A stretch of 64,000 bases of DNA from Veillonella sp. R32. Its GTDB lineage: Bacteria; Bacillota; Negativicutes; Veillonellales; Veillonellaceae. Where the stretch lies: positions 1 through 64,000 of the forward strand of contig NZ_NMZQ01000025.1 of assembly GCF_010093125.1 (NCBI RefSeq), given 5' to 3'. A program made the position numbers and the translations under genes. Under the pieces are notes generated by a model that saw nothing but the letters and a program-made list of their open reading frames with translations, was not told the DNA's origin and ran no database searches. Position 1 is the stretch's first letter. Every line of letters starts with the position of its first letter. Shown here in pieces: positions 8,724 through 18,258 of this stretch.

Positions 8724-9359
8724 ATGATTACGATGGCGGTACGCCTAGCAGGGAAACGCTGTATTGTCATTGGCGGGGGCCCTGTGGCGACTCGACGGAT
8801 AGGCCTATTTTTAGCAGAACAGGCCAAGGTGACGGTAGTAAGTCCGTCAGTGACCTCTGAAATTTCGACTTGGGCTGCTGAGGGACAATTAACGTGGCTT
8901 TCAGAAATGTATTCGGATACAATCGATTTACATGCTGATTTTGTGTTATTAGCTACCAGTGATAGTGTGTTAAATGAAGCGGTAGCCAAAAGGGCGCGGG
9001 CTTTAGGAGCTTTAGTTAATCGAGCGGATAATCGGGACGATTGTGATTTTACCTTCCCCGCTAGTGTAACTGTAGGGGATTTACAGTTTGCTATTTTTAC
9101 AGGCCGAGTGAGTCCTCGTCTTAGTCGCTTGATTAAGGCAGACCTAGCGAAACGGTATGAGCCTGTGGCTCAGATGTTACCCGTTTTAAAAGTGTTACGA
9201 CGAGAAGTGCGGCAATTGTTACCAAGCCCAGCTGAACGGGAAGCTTTTTGGCAAGCTCAGTTAGGTGAAGAACAGTTGGCGATGATTATAGATGGTGAAT
9301 GGAAACGTGTGGAGGAGATACTAAACAATGCAATTAGTAGTATTAGGCTTAAACCATAG
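8724..9359 (+). CDS. sirC: Precorrin-2 dehydrogenase (CysG N-terminal / SirC-like)
   Basis: This 211-residue protein corresponds to the NAD-dependent dehydrogenase half of siroheme synthase. The Rossmann motif is CIVIGGGPVATRRIG near residue 12, followed by ADNRDDCDFTFPASV and FTGRVSPRLSRLIKADL. It oxidises precorrin-2 to sirohydrochlorin; some homologues also chelate metal. The methyltransferase part is encoded separately in the cobA-hemD fusion. It is the first gene of the operon and its 3' end overlaps the start of hemA by 32 bp in another frame. Confidence 0.88.
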   Translation: MITMAVRLAGKRCIVIGGGPVATRRIGLFLAEQAKVTVVSPSVTSEISTWAAEGQLTWLSEMYSDTIDLHADFVLLATSDSVLNEAVAKRARALGALVNRADNRDDCDFTFPASVTVGDLQFAIFTGRVSPRLSRLIKADLAKRYEPVAQMLPVLKVLRREVRQLLPSPAEREAFWQAQLGEEQLAMIIDGEWKRVEEILNNAISSIRLKP

Positions 9360-10614
9360 AAGCGCACCGGTTAATGTGCGTGAAGTGTTTTCCTTTGATA
9401 AATCAGAAGTAGGTGATGCATTAAATCATGTGTACGAACATGAGCAAGTAGCTGAATGCGTGCTTTTATCGACTTGCAATCGTACAGAATTATATGCGGT
9501 GTTAGATGATGTGGCTAAACCAAAAGAGTTTATGCTTCATTTATTACAACATTTAAAGGGCTGTGAAGACATGACCATCGAAGAGGATTGGTTCTTTGTG
9601 TATGAAGGTCGCGACTTGTTGTCTCACTTATTCAATGTAGCCTCTAGTCTTGATTCCTTGGTGCTTGGGGAAGGTCAGATTTTGAGCCAATTAAAAGTAG
9701 CTTATATTACAGCCTATAGTCGTGGTTTAACAGGCCCTATTTTCAATATTATTTTCCAGCGGGCTATTAGTGTGGGGAAAAAAGTAAGGACCCAAACGGG
9801 GATTGCTAATACTCCTGTATCCGTCAGTTATGCAGCCGTTAATTTAGCGGAAGACTGCTTAACGAAGCCTATGTCCGAAGCGAAGGTGCTTGTGCTAGGT
9901 GCTGGTGAAATGAGTGAATTAACAGCCACTCATTTACAATCTAAAGGGGTAAAAAGTATTTTCGTTTCTAATCGTACCTATCATAAAGCGGTAGATTTGG
10001 CTAAACGCTTTGGTGGCGAAGCGATTCCGTCTGATAAATTTATTGAGCAATCGAAAGAAGCGGATATTTTAATTACCTCCACTGGGGCCCCTCATTATAT
10101 CATTGGTCCTGAGGAAGCCACTAAAATTGCGGCTAACCGTAAAGGTAATCCGATTGTTATGATTGACATTGCCGTGCCACGTGATATTGATCCTGATGTA
10201 TCCGATATTGAAGATGTATATCTCTTTAATATTGATTCCTTGGAGAGCGTGGTAGAAGCTAATAAACATCAACGCGAATTGGAAGCAGAAAAAGCGAAAC
10301 CAATTATTGCAGAGGCCATTGAAGAATTGGAAGAAAAATTAGGCTATTTATCGGTGCGCCCGATGATGGTCTTATTAAGCGATAAAGCGGAACGAATCCG
10401 CAAGCGTGAACTTCATCGTGCCTTGGCGAAATTGCCTGATGCTGATGATCGGTTACGTAAAATTATGGATAATATGAGTCGTATGATTGTCCGCAAATTA
10501 TTACGGGATCCTATGATTCGTTTTGGTGAAGTAGCGGGTAAAGACGAAGAGAATGAATACTGGAAATTATTCCATGATATGTTTGACCTAGCAAAGGAGA
10601 GAAAATCCTTATGA
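9328..10614 (+). CDS. hemA: Glutamyl-tRNA reductase
   Basis: The 428-residue enzyme makes glutamate-1-semialdehyde from Glu-tRNA, the first step of C5 tetrapyrrole synthesis. The N-terminus GLNHRSAPVNVREVF and the catalytic cysteine in LSTCNRTELYAV (about residue 50) are present. LGEGQILSQLKVAY and the NADPH motif VLGAGEMSE also match. The ATG lies inside the end of the dehydrogenase gene, with a GGAG site upstream. It overlaps hemC by 4 bp (ATGA). The tRNA-Glu substrate is also encoded in this window at 21940. Confidence 0.95.
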   Translation: MQLVVLGLNHRSAPVNVREVFSFDKSEVGDALNHVYEHEQVAECVLLSTCNRTELYAVLDDVAKPKEFMLHLLQHLKGCEDMTIEEDWFFVYEGRDLLSHLFNVASSLDSLVLGEGQILSQLKVAYITAYSRGLTGPIFNIIFQRAISVGKKVRTQTGIANTPVSVSYAAVNLAEDCLTKPMSEAKVLVLGAGEMSELTATHLQSKGVKSIFVSNRTYHKAVDLAKRFGGEAIPSDKFIEQSKEADILITSTGAPHYIIGPEEATKIAANRKGNPIVMIDIAVPRDIDPDVSDIEDVYLFNIDSLESVVEANKHQRELEAEKAKPIIAEAIEELEEKLGYLSVRPMMVLLSDKAERIRKRELHRALAKLPDADDRLRKIMDNMSRMIVRKLLRDPMIRFGEVAGKDEENEYWKLFHDMFDLAKERKSL

Positions 10615-11549
10615 GAGATATAATCCGTATTGGAACACGAAGTAGTGCCTTAGCTTTGTGGCAAGCTGAATTTGTAGGGGCAGAATTACAACGTTTATTT
10701 CCTGGTTGTCAGGTTGAACTGGTACATCATAGTACTAAAGGTGATCGGATTTTAGAAAAGCCTTTGGCTGAAATTGGTGGCAAGGGTTTATTTACTGAAG
10801 AATTAGAAGCATCCATGCGTGAAGGCTCTATCGATATTGCCGTTCATAGCTTAAAGGATATGCCTACCGATTTGCCAGAAGGCTTGACCTTAGGGGCCAT
10901 TACGAAACGGGAAGTTCCTTGTGATGCGCTCGTTTCACCAAAATATAAGACCTTAGATAAATTACCTCAAGGTGCTAAAGTGGGGACTAGCAGTTTACGT
11001 CGGCAAGCTCAGTTATTACATCATCGCCCCGATTTACAAATTAACGTGTTGCGCGGTAATGTACAGACTCGTTTGCGCAAATTAGAAGAAGAAAACTTTG
11101 ATGCTATCGTGTTGGCACAGGCCGGTTTGAAACGATTAGGCTTAGCGGATCAAATTACGCAAGTGTTTACGGCGGATGAATTAATTCCTGCCGTAGGGCA
11201 AGGCGCTTTGGCTATTGAATGCCGTAGCGATGATGAAGATATGTTGGCTATGTTGGCCAAATTAAATGATGAAGATACCATGTGGTGTACTCGTGGCGAA
11301 CGGAGTTTCTTGCGTCAATTGCAAGGGGGCTGTCAGGTACCAATGGGGGTACATGGCACAATTCATAAAGGCCAATTAACCTTAAAGGCTATTATTGCGT
11401 CTTTGGATGGTAAAAATTGTTACGAAGGGGAAATGACAGGGCCTAAACAAACGGCAGAGATTATTGGTCGTAATTTAGCAAAAGCACTCTTTGAAGAAGG
11501 GGGCAAACATATTATTGAAGAGTTGGTTCAGGAGGGAATTTTGCAATGA
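10611..11549 (+). CDS. hemC: Hydroxymethylbilane synthase (porphobilinogen deaminase)
   Basis: The 312-residue enzyme polymerises four porphobilinogens. Diagnostic sequences are IGTRSSALALWQAE, LKDMPTDLPEGL and GTSSLRRQAQLLH. The cysteine that anchors the dipyrromethane cofactor lies in LQGGCQVPMG (about residue 241). It overlaps hemA and the cobA-hemD gene by 4 bp each, which points to translational coupling. Confidence 0.95.
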   Translation: MRDIIRIGTRSSALALWQAEFVGAELQRLFPGCQVELVHHSTKGDRILEKPLAEIGGKGLFTEELEASMREGSIDIAVHSLKDMPTDLPEGLTLGAITKREVPCDALVSPKYKTLDKLPQGAKVGTSSLRRQAQLLHHRPDLQINVLRGNVQTRLRKLEEENFDAIVLAQAGLKRLGLADQITQVFTADELIPAVGQGALAIECRSDDEDMLAMLAKLNDEDTMWCTRGERSFLRQLQGGCQVPMGVHGTIHKGQLTLKAIIASLDGKNCYEGEMTGPKQTAEIIGRNLAKALFEEGGKHIIEELVQEGILQ

Positions 11550-13093
11550 CCGGTATGGTATATTTGATTGGCGCAGGTCCAGGGGATTACAAATTAATTA
11601 CAGTAAAAGGCCGCGAATGTATTGAAAAGGCTGATGTTATTGTATATGACTATTTAGCTGATGAGCATTTATTGCGTTGGGCACGACCTGACGCAGAGCT
11701 TATTTATGCAGGCAAACAATGTAAACATCATACCTTACATCAATATGAAATCAACGAATTGCTCGTAAAATTTGGCAAGGCTGGTAAAATCGTAGCTCGT
11801 CTTAAAGGGGGGGATCCTCTTATCTTTGGGCGTGGTGGCGAAGAAGCCTTGGAACTAGCTAAAGCAGGGGTGCCTTTTGAATTTGTGCCGGGGGTTACCT
11901 CTGGTATTTCAGCACCAGCTTATGCGGGGATTCCGGTGACGCAACGTGCTATGGCTACGTCGTTTGCTATTGTAACGGGGCATGAAGATCCTACTAAAAA
12001 CGAATCAGGCATTAATTGGCAAGGTTTGGCTACGTCTGTTGATACCATTAGTTTTGTTATGGGGGTAGGCAATTTGCCTATGATTTCTCAGAAACTCATG
12101 GAATATGGCCGGTCTAAAGATACGCCAGTAGCCGTGATTCGTTGGGGCACTAAACCCATTCAAGAAACGTTGATTTCCACCTTAGAACATGTAGCCGAGG
12201 ATGTAAAAAAAGCGGGAATTAAACCGCCATCCATCATTACAGTGGGGAATGTAGTTAATTTGCGTGAATCCTTACGCTGGTTTGATAATAAACCTTTGTT
12301 TGGTAAAACAATTATGGTGACGCGGGCCCGCGCTAAAGCGAGTGTACTTAGCGAACAATTAGAAGCGTTAGGGGCTAATGTAATCGAAGCGGCCGCTATT
12401 AAAACACAGGCGTTACCCTTAGAACGGAAGACAGAAGATGTGTTGCTCAAAGCACATAGCTTTAAAACCGTTATTTTCACGTCCGCGGAAGGGGTGCGCT
12501 ATTTCTTCCAAGCTTTACAAACTATGGGTAAGGATAGCCGTGTCTTAGGACAAGCTAAACTTTGTGCTATTGGTAGTGCTACGGCGAAAGCCTTACAAGC
12601 TAAAGGCTTATTGGCCGATATTGTGCCAGCCGATTACAAAGGCGAATCCGTAGTAAAGGCATTACAGGCTGTTTTAAAAGAGGGGGATAAGGTACTTCTC
12701 ATTCAACCTAAAGTAGCTCGACAAGTCATTTATAATGGCTTGACGGAAGGGGGCATTGACGTTACCGTAGCGCGCCTCTATGAAACTTTAGTGGATGAAT
12801 CACAAGCAACTACGTTGCAAGAAGCATTACAAACGGATACGGTTGATTACATTACGTTTACTAGTTCTTCAACGGTAACCAATACTTTGAAATTGTTGGG
12901 ACCTAAGGGTAAAGAGTTGCTTAAAAAAGCAAAAGTAGCTTGCATTGGTCCGATTACGGCAGCCACTTGTGTAGAACAAGGTATCGAGCCGGATTTAATT
13001 AGTGATACGTTTACCATTCCCGCTATGGTGGCTATGATTCAAGCCGATGCTACTAAGGATATGGCCACTAAGGATATGCCAGCTAAGGCCTAA
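11546..13093 (+). CDS. cobA: Uroporphyrinogen-III C-methyltransferase / uroporphyrinogen-III synthase fusion
   Basis: The protein has 515 residues in two modules. Residues 1 to about 245 are the SAM-dependent methyltransferase ([52 protein letters not shown]), which makes precorrin-2. Residues from about 255 onward are HemD, which cyclises hydroxymethylbilane ([27 protein letters not shown]). Together they carry the product of hemC to the branch toward siroheme and cobamides. The extreme C-terminus has a short repeat ([11 protein letters not shown]) from a repeated ACTAAGGATATG, which looks like a dispensable tail. Confidence 0.93.
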   Translation: MTGMVYLIGAGPGDYKLITVKGRECIEKADVIVYDYLADEHLLRWARPDAELIYAGKQCKHHTLHQYEINELLVKFGKAGKIVARLKGGDPLIFGRGGEEALELAKAGVPFEFVPGVTSGISAPAYAGIPVTQRAMATSFAIVTGHEDPTKNESGINWQGLATSVDTISFVMGVGNLPMISQKLMEYGRSKDTPVAVIRWGTKPIQETLISTLEHVAEDVKKAGIKPPSIITVGNVVNLRESLRWFDNKPLFGKTIMVTRARAKASVLSEQLEALGANVIEAAAIKTQALPLERKTEDVLLKAHSFKTVIFTSAEGVRYFFQALQTMGKDSRVLGQAKLCAIGSATAKALQAKGLLADIVPADYKGESVVKALQAVLKEGDKVLLIQPKVARQVIYNGLTEGGIDVTVARLYETLVDESQATTLQEALQTDTVDYITFTSSSTVTNTLKLLGPKGKELLKKAKVACIGPITAATCVEQGIEPDLISDTFTIPAMVAMIQADATKDMATKDMPAKA

Positions 13094-13171
13094 ACGTATT
13101 AAGAGGTAGCCTTATTAGCCAATTCGTACTACAATAGAAAGGTAGTATATAATAAAAGGAGACGAGGATTT

Positions 13172-14143
13172 ATGTTAGATTTAACTTACCGTCCGCGCCG
13201 TTTGCGGACAACACCAGCTATGCGTGCTTTAGTGCGTGAGACAACTTTACAAGTAGAGGACTTAATTTATCCTTTATTTATAGTTCCAGGCACTGGTGTT
13301 AAGGAAGAGATTCCATCGTTACCTGGTCAATATCATCTATCCGTGGATGAAGCAGTTAATATGGCAAAAGAAGCGCATGCTTTAGGCGTTTTAGGCGTTG
13401 AAATATTTGGCATTCCTACCTATAAAGATGAACAAGGATCTTCTGCTTGGGATATGGAACAACCGGTGCAACAAGCGATTATGGCGATTCGCAAAGAAGT
13501 ACCTGAACTCGTTGTTGTTTCCGATGTATGTCTTTGCCAATATACAAGTACCGGTCATTGTGGCTGTGTAGAAAATCACGAAGTATTAAATGATGAAACC
13601 TTGCCTTTATTGGCGAAAGTAGCTGTGAGTCATGCGAAAGCAGGGGCTCATATGGTAGCGCCTTCTGATATGATGGACGGCCGTGTGGCTGCCATTCGTG
13701 AAGCACTAGATGAAGCAGGTTTCACCAATGTATCCATCATGAGCTATGCGGCTAAATATGCCAGTGCTTACTATGGTCCTTTCCGTGATGCGGTTCATTC
13801 AGCACCTGAATTTGGCGACCGCAAGGGCTATCAGATGGACGAAGCTAATCGTTTAGAAGCAATGCGTGAAATTGAATTAGACATTCGCGAAGGGGCCGAT
13901 ATTATTATGATTAAGCCAGCCCTTTCTTATTTGGATATTGTGCGCGAAGCCCGCGATAACTTTGATTATCCCTTAGCTGTATATAATGTAAGTGGCGAAT
14001 ACGCTATGGTTAAAACAGCGGCCGCCCAAGGCTTAGTGGATGAAAAACGAATCGTTTTAGAAACTTTATTATCCATGAAACGAGCTGGGGCTAAAATTAT
14101 TATTACCTATCATGCCCTTGACGTAGCGCGCTGGGTGCGGTAA
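13172..14143 (+). CDS. hemB: Porphobilinogen synthase (delta-aminolevulinate dehydratase)
   Basis: The 323-residue enzyme condenses two 5-aminolevulinates. The zinc-type cysteine cluster VCLCQYTSTGHCG (about residue 118) and the Schiff-base lysines in MSYAAKYASAYYGPF and IMIKPALSYLD are present. AAAGGAG precedes the ATG. The 78-bp gap before it contains a TATAAT at 13148 without a good -35, so a secondary promoter is possible but weakly supported. Confidence 0.95.
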   Translation: MLDLTYRPRRLRTTPAMRALVRETTLQVEDLIYPLFIVPGTGVKEEIPSLPGQYHLSVDEAVNMAKEAHALGVLGVEIFGIPTYKDEQGSSAWDMEQPVQQAIMAIRKEVPELVVVSDVCLCQYTSTGHCGCVENHEVLNDETLPLLAKVAVSHAKAGAHMVAPSDMMDGRVAAIREALDEAGFTNVSIMSYAAKYASAYYGPFRDAVHSAPEFGDRKGYQMDEANRLEAMREIELDIREGADIIMIKPALSYLDIVREARDNFDYPLAVYNVSGEYAMVKTAAAQGLVDEKRIVLETLLSMKRAGAKIIITYHALDVARWVR

Positions 14144-14225
14144 GATACACTCTCAAGTCAAATTAGGAGTGCTTGATAGTTAGGATGCACGTAGTCATTG
14201 TTATTCATACTATGAGGAGAGAATT

Positions 14226-15515
14226 ATGTATACGTTAGAAAAATCGAAACAAGCCTTTCTTGAAGCAAAGGCTTATATGCCGGGCGGTGTAAATAGTCCG
14301 GTCCGTTCCTATCGTAGTGTAGGCTCTGAACCGCCTTTTATCAGTTCGGCAGCAGGCGATCGTATTTATGATATTGACGGTAATGAATACATTGATTACG
14401 TATTGTCTTGGGGACCTATGATTTTAGGCCATGCTAAATCTGAAGTGGTAGCGGCTTTACAAGAAGCGGTACTGCGTGGTACTAGCTATGGGGCACCTAC
14501 TTTATTGGAAACAGAAGTGGCTAAAAAAATTCAAGCCTTCATGCCTCATATGGAAATGGTGCGCATGGTAAATTCTGGCACAGAATCCACTATGAGTGCT
14601 TTGCGCGTAGCTCGTGGCTATACGGGTCGTGATAAAATTGTAAAATTCGTAGGTTGTTACCATGGTCATAGTGATTGTTTACTCGTTAAAGCCGGCTCAG
14701 GGTTGGCTACGTTTGGTGTGCCCGATAGTCCTGGCGTACCAGCGGGCGTGGCAGCGGATACCTTGACGGTACCTTACAATGATATAGATGCCATTCGCGC
14801 CTTATTCCAAAAAGAAGGGCATTCGATTGCGGCTGTAATTGTAGAGCCTGTGGCTGGTAATATGGGTTGTGTACCACCTGTGTCAGGGTTCTTAGAAACT
14901 TTGCGTGAGCTTACTACGGCGCATGGAGCCTTATTGATTTTTGACGAAGTTATGTGCGGTTTCCGTGCAAGCTCAGGCGGTGCGCAGAAGAAATACGGCA
15001 TTAAGCCCGATTTAACTTGCTTAGGCAAAATTGTAGGCGGCGGGTTGCCTATGGCTGTGTTTGGTGGCTCCCGTGAAATTATGAATCACGTAGCGCCAGC
15101 AGGTCCTATTTATCAAGCGGGGACCTTAAGTGGTAATCCTATTGCCATGACAGCGGGCCTAGCAACGCTTAGCATTTTACAGCAAGATCCAACGGTATTT
15201 AAGCGCATCGAACAAGCAACTGATATGCTTTGTGAAGGTTTGCGCGAACGAGCGGCTAAGTATAATATTCCTGTGCAAGTACAGTCAGTAGGTTCTATGT
15301 TTACCCTATTCTTTAGCGCTAAACCAGTTCTTAATTTTGACGATGCTTCAGCCTGCGACATGGAAGCGTTCAAAAAATTCTTCCATTATAATTTAAGCCA
15401 TGGCATTTATTATGCACCAAGCCAATATGAAAGTAATTTCATGTCAGCTATGCATTCGCCACAGGATATTGAAAAGACCTTGGCTGTAGCAGAAGAAGCC
15501 TTTGCTACCTTGTAG
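14226..15515 (+). CDS. hemL: Glutamate-1-semialdehyde 2,1-aminomutase
   Basis: The 429-residue PLP enzyme converts glutamate-1-semialdehyde to 5-aminolevulinate. The N-terminal PGGVNSPVRSYRSVG, NSGTESTMSALRVARGYTG, the aspartate in LIFDEVMCGFR and the PLP lysine in LGKIVGGGLPMAVFGG are all visible. It is of full family length and lies 82 bp after hemB. With hemA, hemB, hemC and hemD it completes the route from Glu-tRNA to uroporphyrinogen III. Confidence 0.95.
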   Translation: MYTLEKSKQAFLEAKAYMPGGVNSPVRSYRSVGSEPPFISSAAGDRIYDIDGNEYIDYVLSWGPMILGHAKSEVVAALQEAVLRGTSYGAPTLLETEVAKKIQAFMPHMEMVRMVNSGTESTMSALRVARGYTGRDKIVKFVGCYHGHSDCLLVKAGSGLATFGVPDSPGVPAGVAADTLTVPYNDIDAIRALFQKEGHSIAAVIVEPVAGNMGCVPPVSGFLETLRELTTAHGALLIFDEVMCGFRASSGGAQKKYGIKPDLTCLGKIVGGGLPMAVFGGSREIMNHVAPAGPIYQAGTLSGNPIAMTAGLATLSILQQDPTVFKRIEQATDMLCEGLRERAAKYNIPVQVQSVGSMFTLFFSAKPVLNFDDASACDMEAFKKFFHYNLSHGIYYAPSQYESNFMSAMHSPQDIEKTLAVAEEAFATL

Positions 15516-15536
15516 TAGTGACTAGGAGATAGAGCG

Positions 15537-15884
15537 ATGACTGAGTTAACACCAGAAACGTTAGCGGCGGCACGTAAAAGCTTGCAGGAGTGTTTAGCAG
15601 ATAGTGTTGTGCCTCGTGAATATTGGGATGAAATTGCCCATTGGTTAGAGGCAACGCGCGTAGAAAATTTATATTTAGTAGGGCGTGATGCCATTGGTGC
15701 TTGGTGGGCAGCCAAAGAAGTGCGCAAGTTAGGGTTTGCCATTAACTTTGCCAAAAGTGGCTGTATGCCAGGTAATTGGTTTCCCGAAGGTGAAAATTGG
15801 GACCTAGCACAGGCGAATGCTAAATATAAGTTGGTAGCGGATTGGCAGTGTTTGATTGACCATGAAGCGTTGACCAAGATTTAG
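15537..15884 (+). CDS. Uncharacterised 115-residue protein at the end of the tetrapyrrole operon
   Basis: I do not recognise this protein. It is soluble, helix-rich at the N-terminus (ELTPETLAAARKSLQECL) and rich in Trp (7 of 115 residues), with no signal peptide or membrane segment. It starts 21 bp after hemL with a TAGGAGA site and is followed by a strong terminator, so it is transcribed as the last hem gene. A role linked to tetrapyrrole chemistry is inferred from position only. Confidence 0.75.
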   Translation: MTELTPETLAAARKSLQECLADSVVPREYWDEIAHWLEATRVENLYLVGRDAIGAWWAAKEVRKLGFAINFAKSGCMPGNWFPEGENWDLAQANAKYKLVADWQCLIDHEALTKI

Positions 15885-15890
15885 AGTGAA

Positions 15891-15944
15891 GGGTGACCGG
15901 AGGTATACATAGATGATAGCGTATCACTTAGGTCACCCCTTTTA
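15891..15944 (+). terminator. Terminator of the tetrapyrrole operon
   Basis: GGGTGACC (15891-15898) pairs perfectly with GGTCACCC (15931-15938). The intervening segment can form an inner hairpin (GATAGCGTATC), and a T run follows. Confidence 0.8.
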
Positions 15945-15979
15945 TATAGGGGTTGAGGATTAAAGATTGAGGTTGATGT

Positions 15980-17332
15980 ATGAGATCCTTTAAAAAGAGT
16001 GCCAGCTTATCGGTTGTAACATTAAGCTGGCCAATTTTTATCGAAATTTTCTTACAAATGTTGATTGGTAATATTGATCAGTTTATGATGAGTCATTATT
16101 CCCAAGAAGCCGTAGCGGCCGTAGCGAATGCAAATCAGATTATGAATATTTTCATTTTCCTGATTACGGTTATGAGTACGGCCTGTACCATCTTAATAGC
16201 GCAATATTTAGGGGCTAAAAACCCAGATAAAATTAATGAAGTGTGTACAGTTAGTGTAGCCTTTAACTTTGTTTTCAGTAGTTGTGCCGCTGCGTTTATT
16301 CTAGTCTTTCACCGCCTTTTATTTGAATGGTTAGGCGTGCCAGAAGAAATTATTGAAGAAACGAGTCTATATATGACGATTGTGGCCTGTAGTATTCCTA
16401 TTACGGGGATTTATACGGCCTTTGTAGCTACCTTTAGAGGCTTTTCACTACCTGTTATTACTATGTGCGTAGCGTTAGTCATGAATGTAGTCCATATTTT
16501 CAGTAACTTAGTATTAATTTATGGTTGGGGTCCGATTCCGTCTTTAGGGGTACTCGGTGTATCCGTATCTACCACATTAAGCAAAGGGCTAGGCTTATTA
16601 TTAGTATATTATCTTTTCCGTACACAATTGTCAGTGAAATTATCCTGGTCCTATTTGAAACCATTCCCGAAGGAAACGCTGAAACGTTTGCTTCACATTG
16701 GAGTGCCTTCTGGTGGCGAAACCTTATCGTATCAGCTGTCGCAGACAACAATTATGAAAATGGTTAATATCTTTGGGATTGTGGTGATTAATACTAAGGT
16801 ATATGCATATATTATTTCCATGTTCTGCTATATGTATACCATTGCCCTTGCCAATGCGGCGCAGATTATTGTAGGCTTCTTAGTAGGCGCCGATCGAGAA
16901 GATGAAATATCGTCGCGCGTATGGCGTACTATGTGGCTTGGTATGGCTATTAGTATTGGTTTATCTACTACATTTTATCTTCTAAGCGATTATATTTTTG
17001 CGTTCTTTACCACGGACCAAGAGATTATAGCGCTAGGTAAAACAATCTTGTTTATTGAAATCTTTTTAGAAATTGGTCGCTCTGTGAACATTATTATGGT
17101 ACAATGTTTGCAGGCTGCCGGTGATATTCGGACGCCAATGATTGTAGGTATCTTTGGTATGTGGCTCTGTGCCGTTAACTTGTCTTATATCCTAGGCATT
17201 TGGCTAGGTTGGGGGCTAGTGGGGATTTGGATTGCTATGGCCATTGATGAAGGAGTGCGCGCTATTATTTTTGTATGGCGTTGGCACAGTGGTAAGTGGA
17301 AGAATCGCAAGCTCATTGAAGAGACTGCGTAG
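15980..17332 (+). CDS. MATE family efflux transporter
   Basis: This 450-residue protein has about 12 membrane segments in two similar halves, as in the MATE/NorM-DinF superfamily. Family-like elements include SWPIFIEIFLQMLIGNIDQ at the N-terminus and LQAAGDIRTPMIVGIFGMW in the second half. It should export cationic or toxic compounds in exchange for sodium or protons; the substrate cannot be told from the sequence. A GAGG-like site lies about 8 bp before the ATG. Confidence 0.9.
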   Translation: MRSFKKSASLSVVTLSWPIFIEIFLQMLIGNIDQFMMSHYSQEAVAAVANANQIMNIFIFLITVMSTACTILIAQYLGAKNPDKINEVCTVSVAFNFVFSSCAAAFILVFHRLLFEWLGVPEEIIEETSLYMTIVACSIPITGIYTAFVATFRGFSLPVITMCVALVMNVVHIFSNLVLIYGWGPIPSLGVLGVSVSTTLSKGLGLLLVYYLFRTQLSVKLSWSYLKPFPKETLKRLLHIGVPSGGETLSYQLSQTTIMKMVNIFGIVVINTKVYAYIISMFCYMYTIALANAAQIIVGFLVGADREDEISSRVWRTMWLGMAISIGLSTTFYLLSDYIFAFFTTDQEIIALGKTILFIEIFLEIGRSVNIIMVQCLQAAGDIRTPMIVGIFGMWLCAVNLSYILGIWLGWGLVGIWIAMAIDEGVRAIIFVWRWHSGKWKNRKLIEETA

Positions 17333-17385
17333 TAGGGAGTTTTGTGAAAATTTTCTTTCACAAGGCTCAAGGAAGGATGTACGTT

Positions 17386-18249
17386 ATGAAACGGATTGTA
17401 GGCATTATTGGACTTGGATTATTAGGTGGTTCACTAGCAAAAGGATTAGCGTCGCATCCCGATTACGAGGTAATTGGGTATGCACGGCGCTCACATATAG
17501 GGGCTCAAGCGGTAGCAGACGGCGCAGTAACAGCGGCGTATACAGACGCGCGAGTCGTGGCGGCACAAGCAGATATTTTAGTCTTTGCCCTGCCGCCAGA
17601 TACAAATGCGAGGCTGTTTAAGGAGTTAGCTCCTTATATACGGCCTCGTACTCTTATAACTGATGTGTCCAGTACGAAGGCGAATTTTGCTCGTACAGTG
17701 AAACAAAATAGGCCCGTAGGGACTCATTTTGTTTCGATACATCCTATGGCAGGCTCTGAAAAAGGTGGCTATGCCATGGCTCATAGTGATTTATTTAAAG
17801 GCTGTACTTGGATTGTATTAACTGATGAAGCCGAGCCTAGTTGGAGCGAAGCGGGCGCTCGTGAATTAATTGCAATGGGCGAATTTTTAGGTGGCCGTGT
17901 TGAACAAATTGCCTTGGCGGATCATGATGGGTTTATGGCAACGGTGAGTCATATGCCGCATACTGTGGCTGCTATGGTAGCTACCATAGCTGGCGGTGAT
18001 GAGCAAGGTGATTTGCGACTGCGCTTAGCGGCTGGTGGTTTCAGAGATATTACGCGCGTAGCCGGTGGCAATCCAGCTATGTGGCGAGAAATTATTACGA
18101 GCAATCGCCAAGAAGTAGTTAGAGCGTTATCACAATTAGATGAGCAGATATTACATATTAAAAATTTACTTTTGACCTCAGATGATGATACACTAGAGAC
18201 GTATTTGAAAGTCGCTAAAACAATTCGCGATGACTTTTCCCACTTATAG
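17386..18249 (+). CDS. tyrA: Prephenate dehydrogenase
   Basis: The 287-residue TyrA-family enzyme carries out oxidative decarboxylation of prephenate in tyrosine synthesis. The NAD motif GIIGLGLLGGSLAKGL is followed by ITDVSSTKANF and THFVSIHPMAGSEKGGYAM, whose His is catalytic in the family. ATG 17386 is preferred because AAGGAAGG lies 9 bp upstream; earlier in-frame starts (17344, 17377) are poorly placed. It lies 10 bp before the cobT pair. If that pair activates p-cresol or phenol, sharing a transcript with a tyrosine-pathway gene is suggestive, since tyrosine is their usual source. Confidence 0.9.
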   Translation: MKRIVGIIGLGLLGGSLAKGLASHPDYEVIGYARRSHIGAQAVADGAVTAAYTDARVVAAQADILVFALPPDTNARLFKELAPYIRPRTLITDVSSTKANFARTVKQNRPVGTHFVSIHPMAGSEKGGYAMAHSDLFKGCTWIVLTDEAEPSWSEAGARELIAMGEFLGGRVEQIALADHDGFMATVSHMPHTVAAMVATIAGGDEQGDLRLRLAAGGFRDITRVAGGNPAMWREIITSNRQEVVRALSQLDEQILHIKNLLLTSDDDTLETYLKVAKTIRDDFSHL

Positions 18250-18258
18250 GAGGATATG

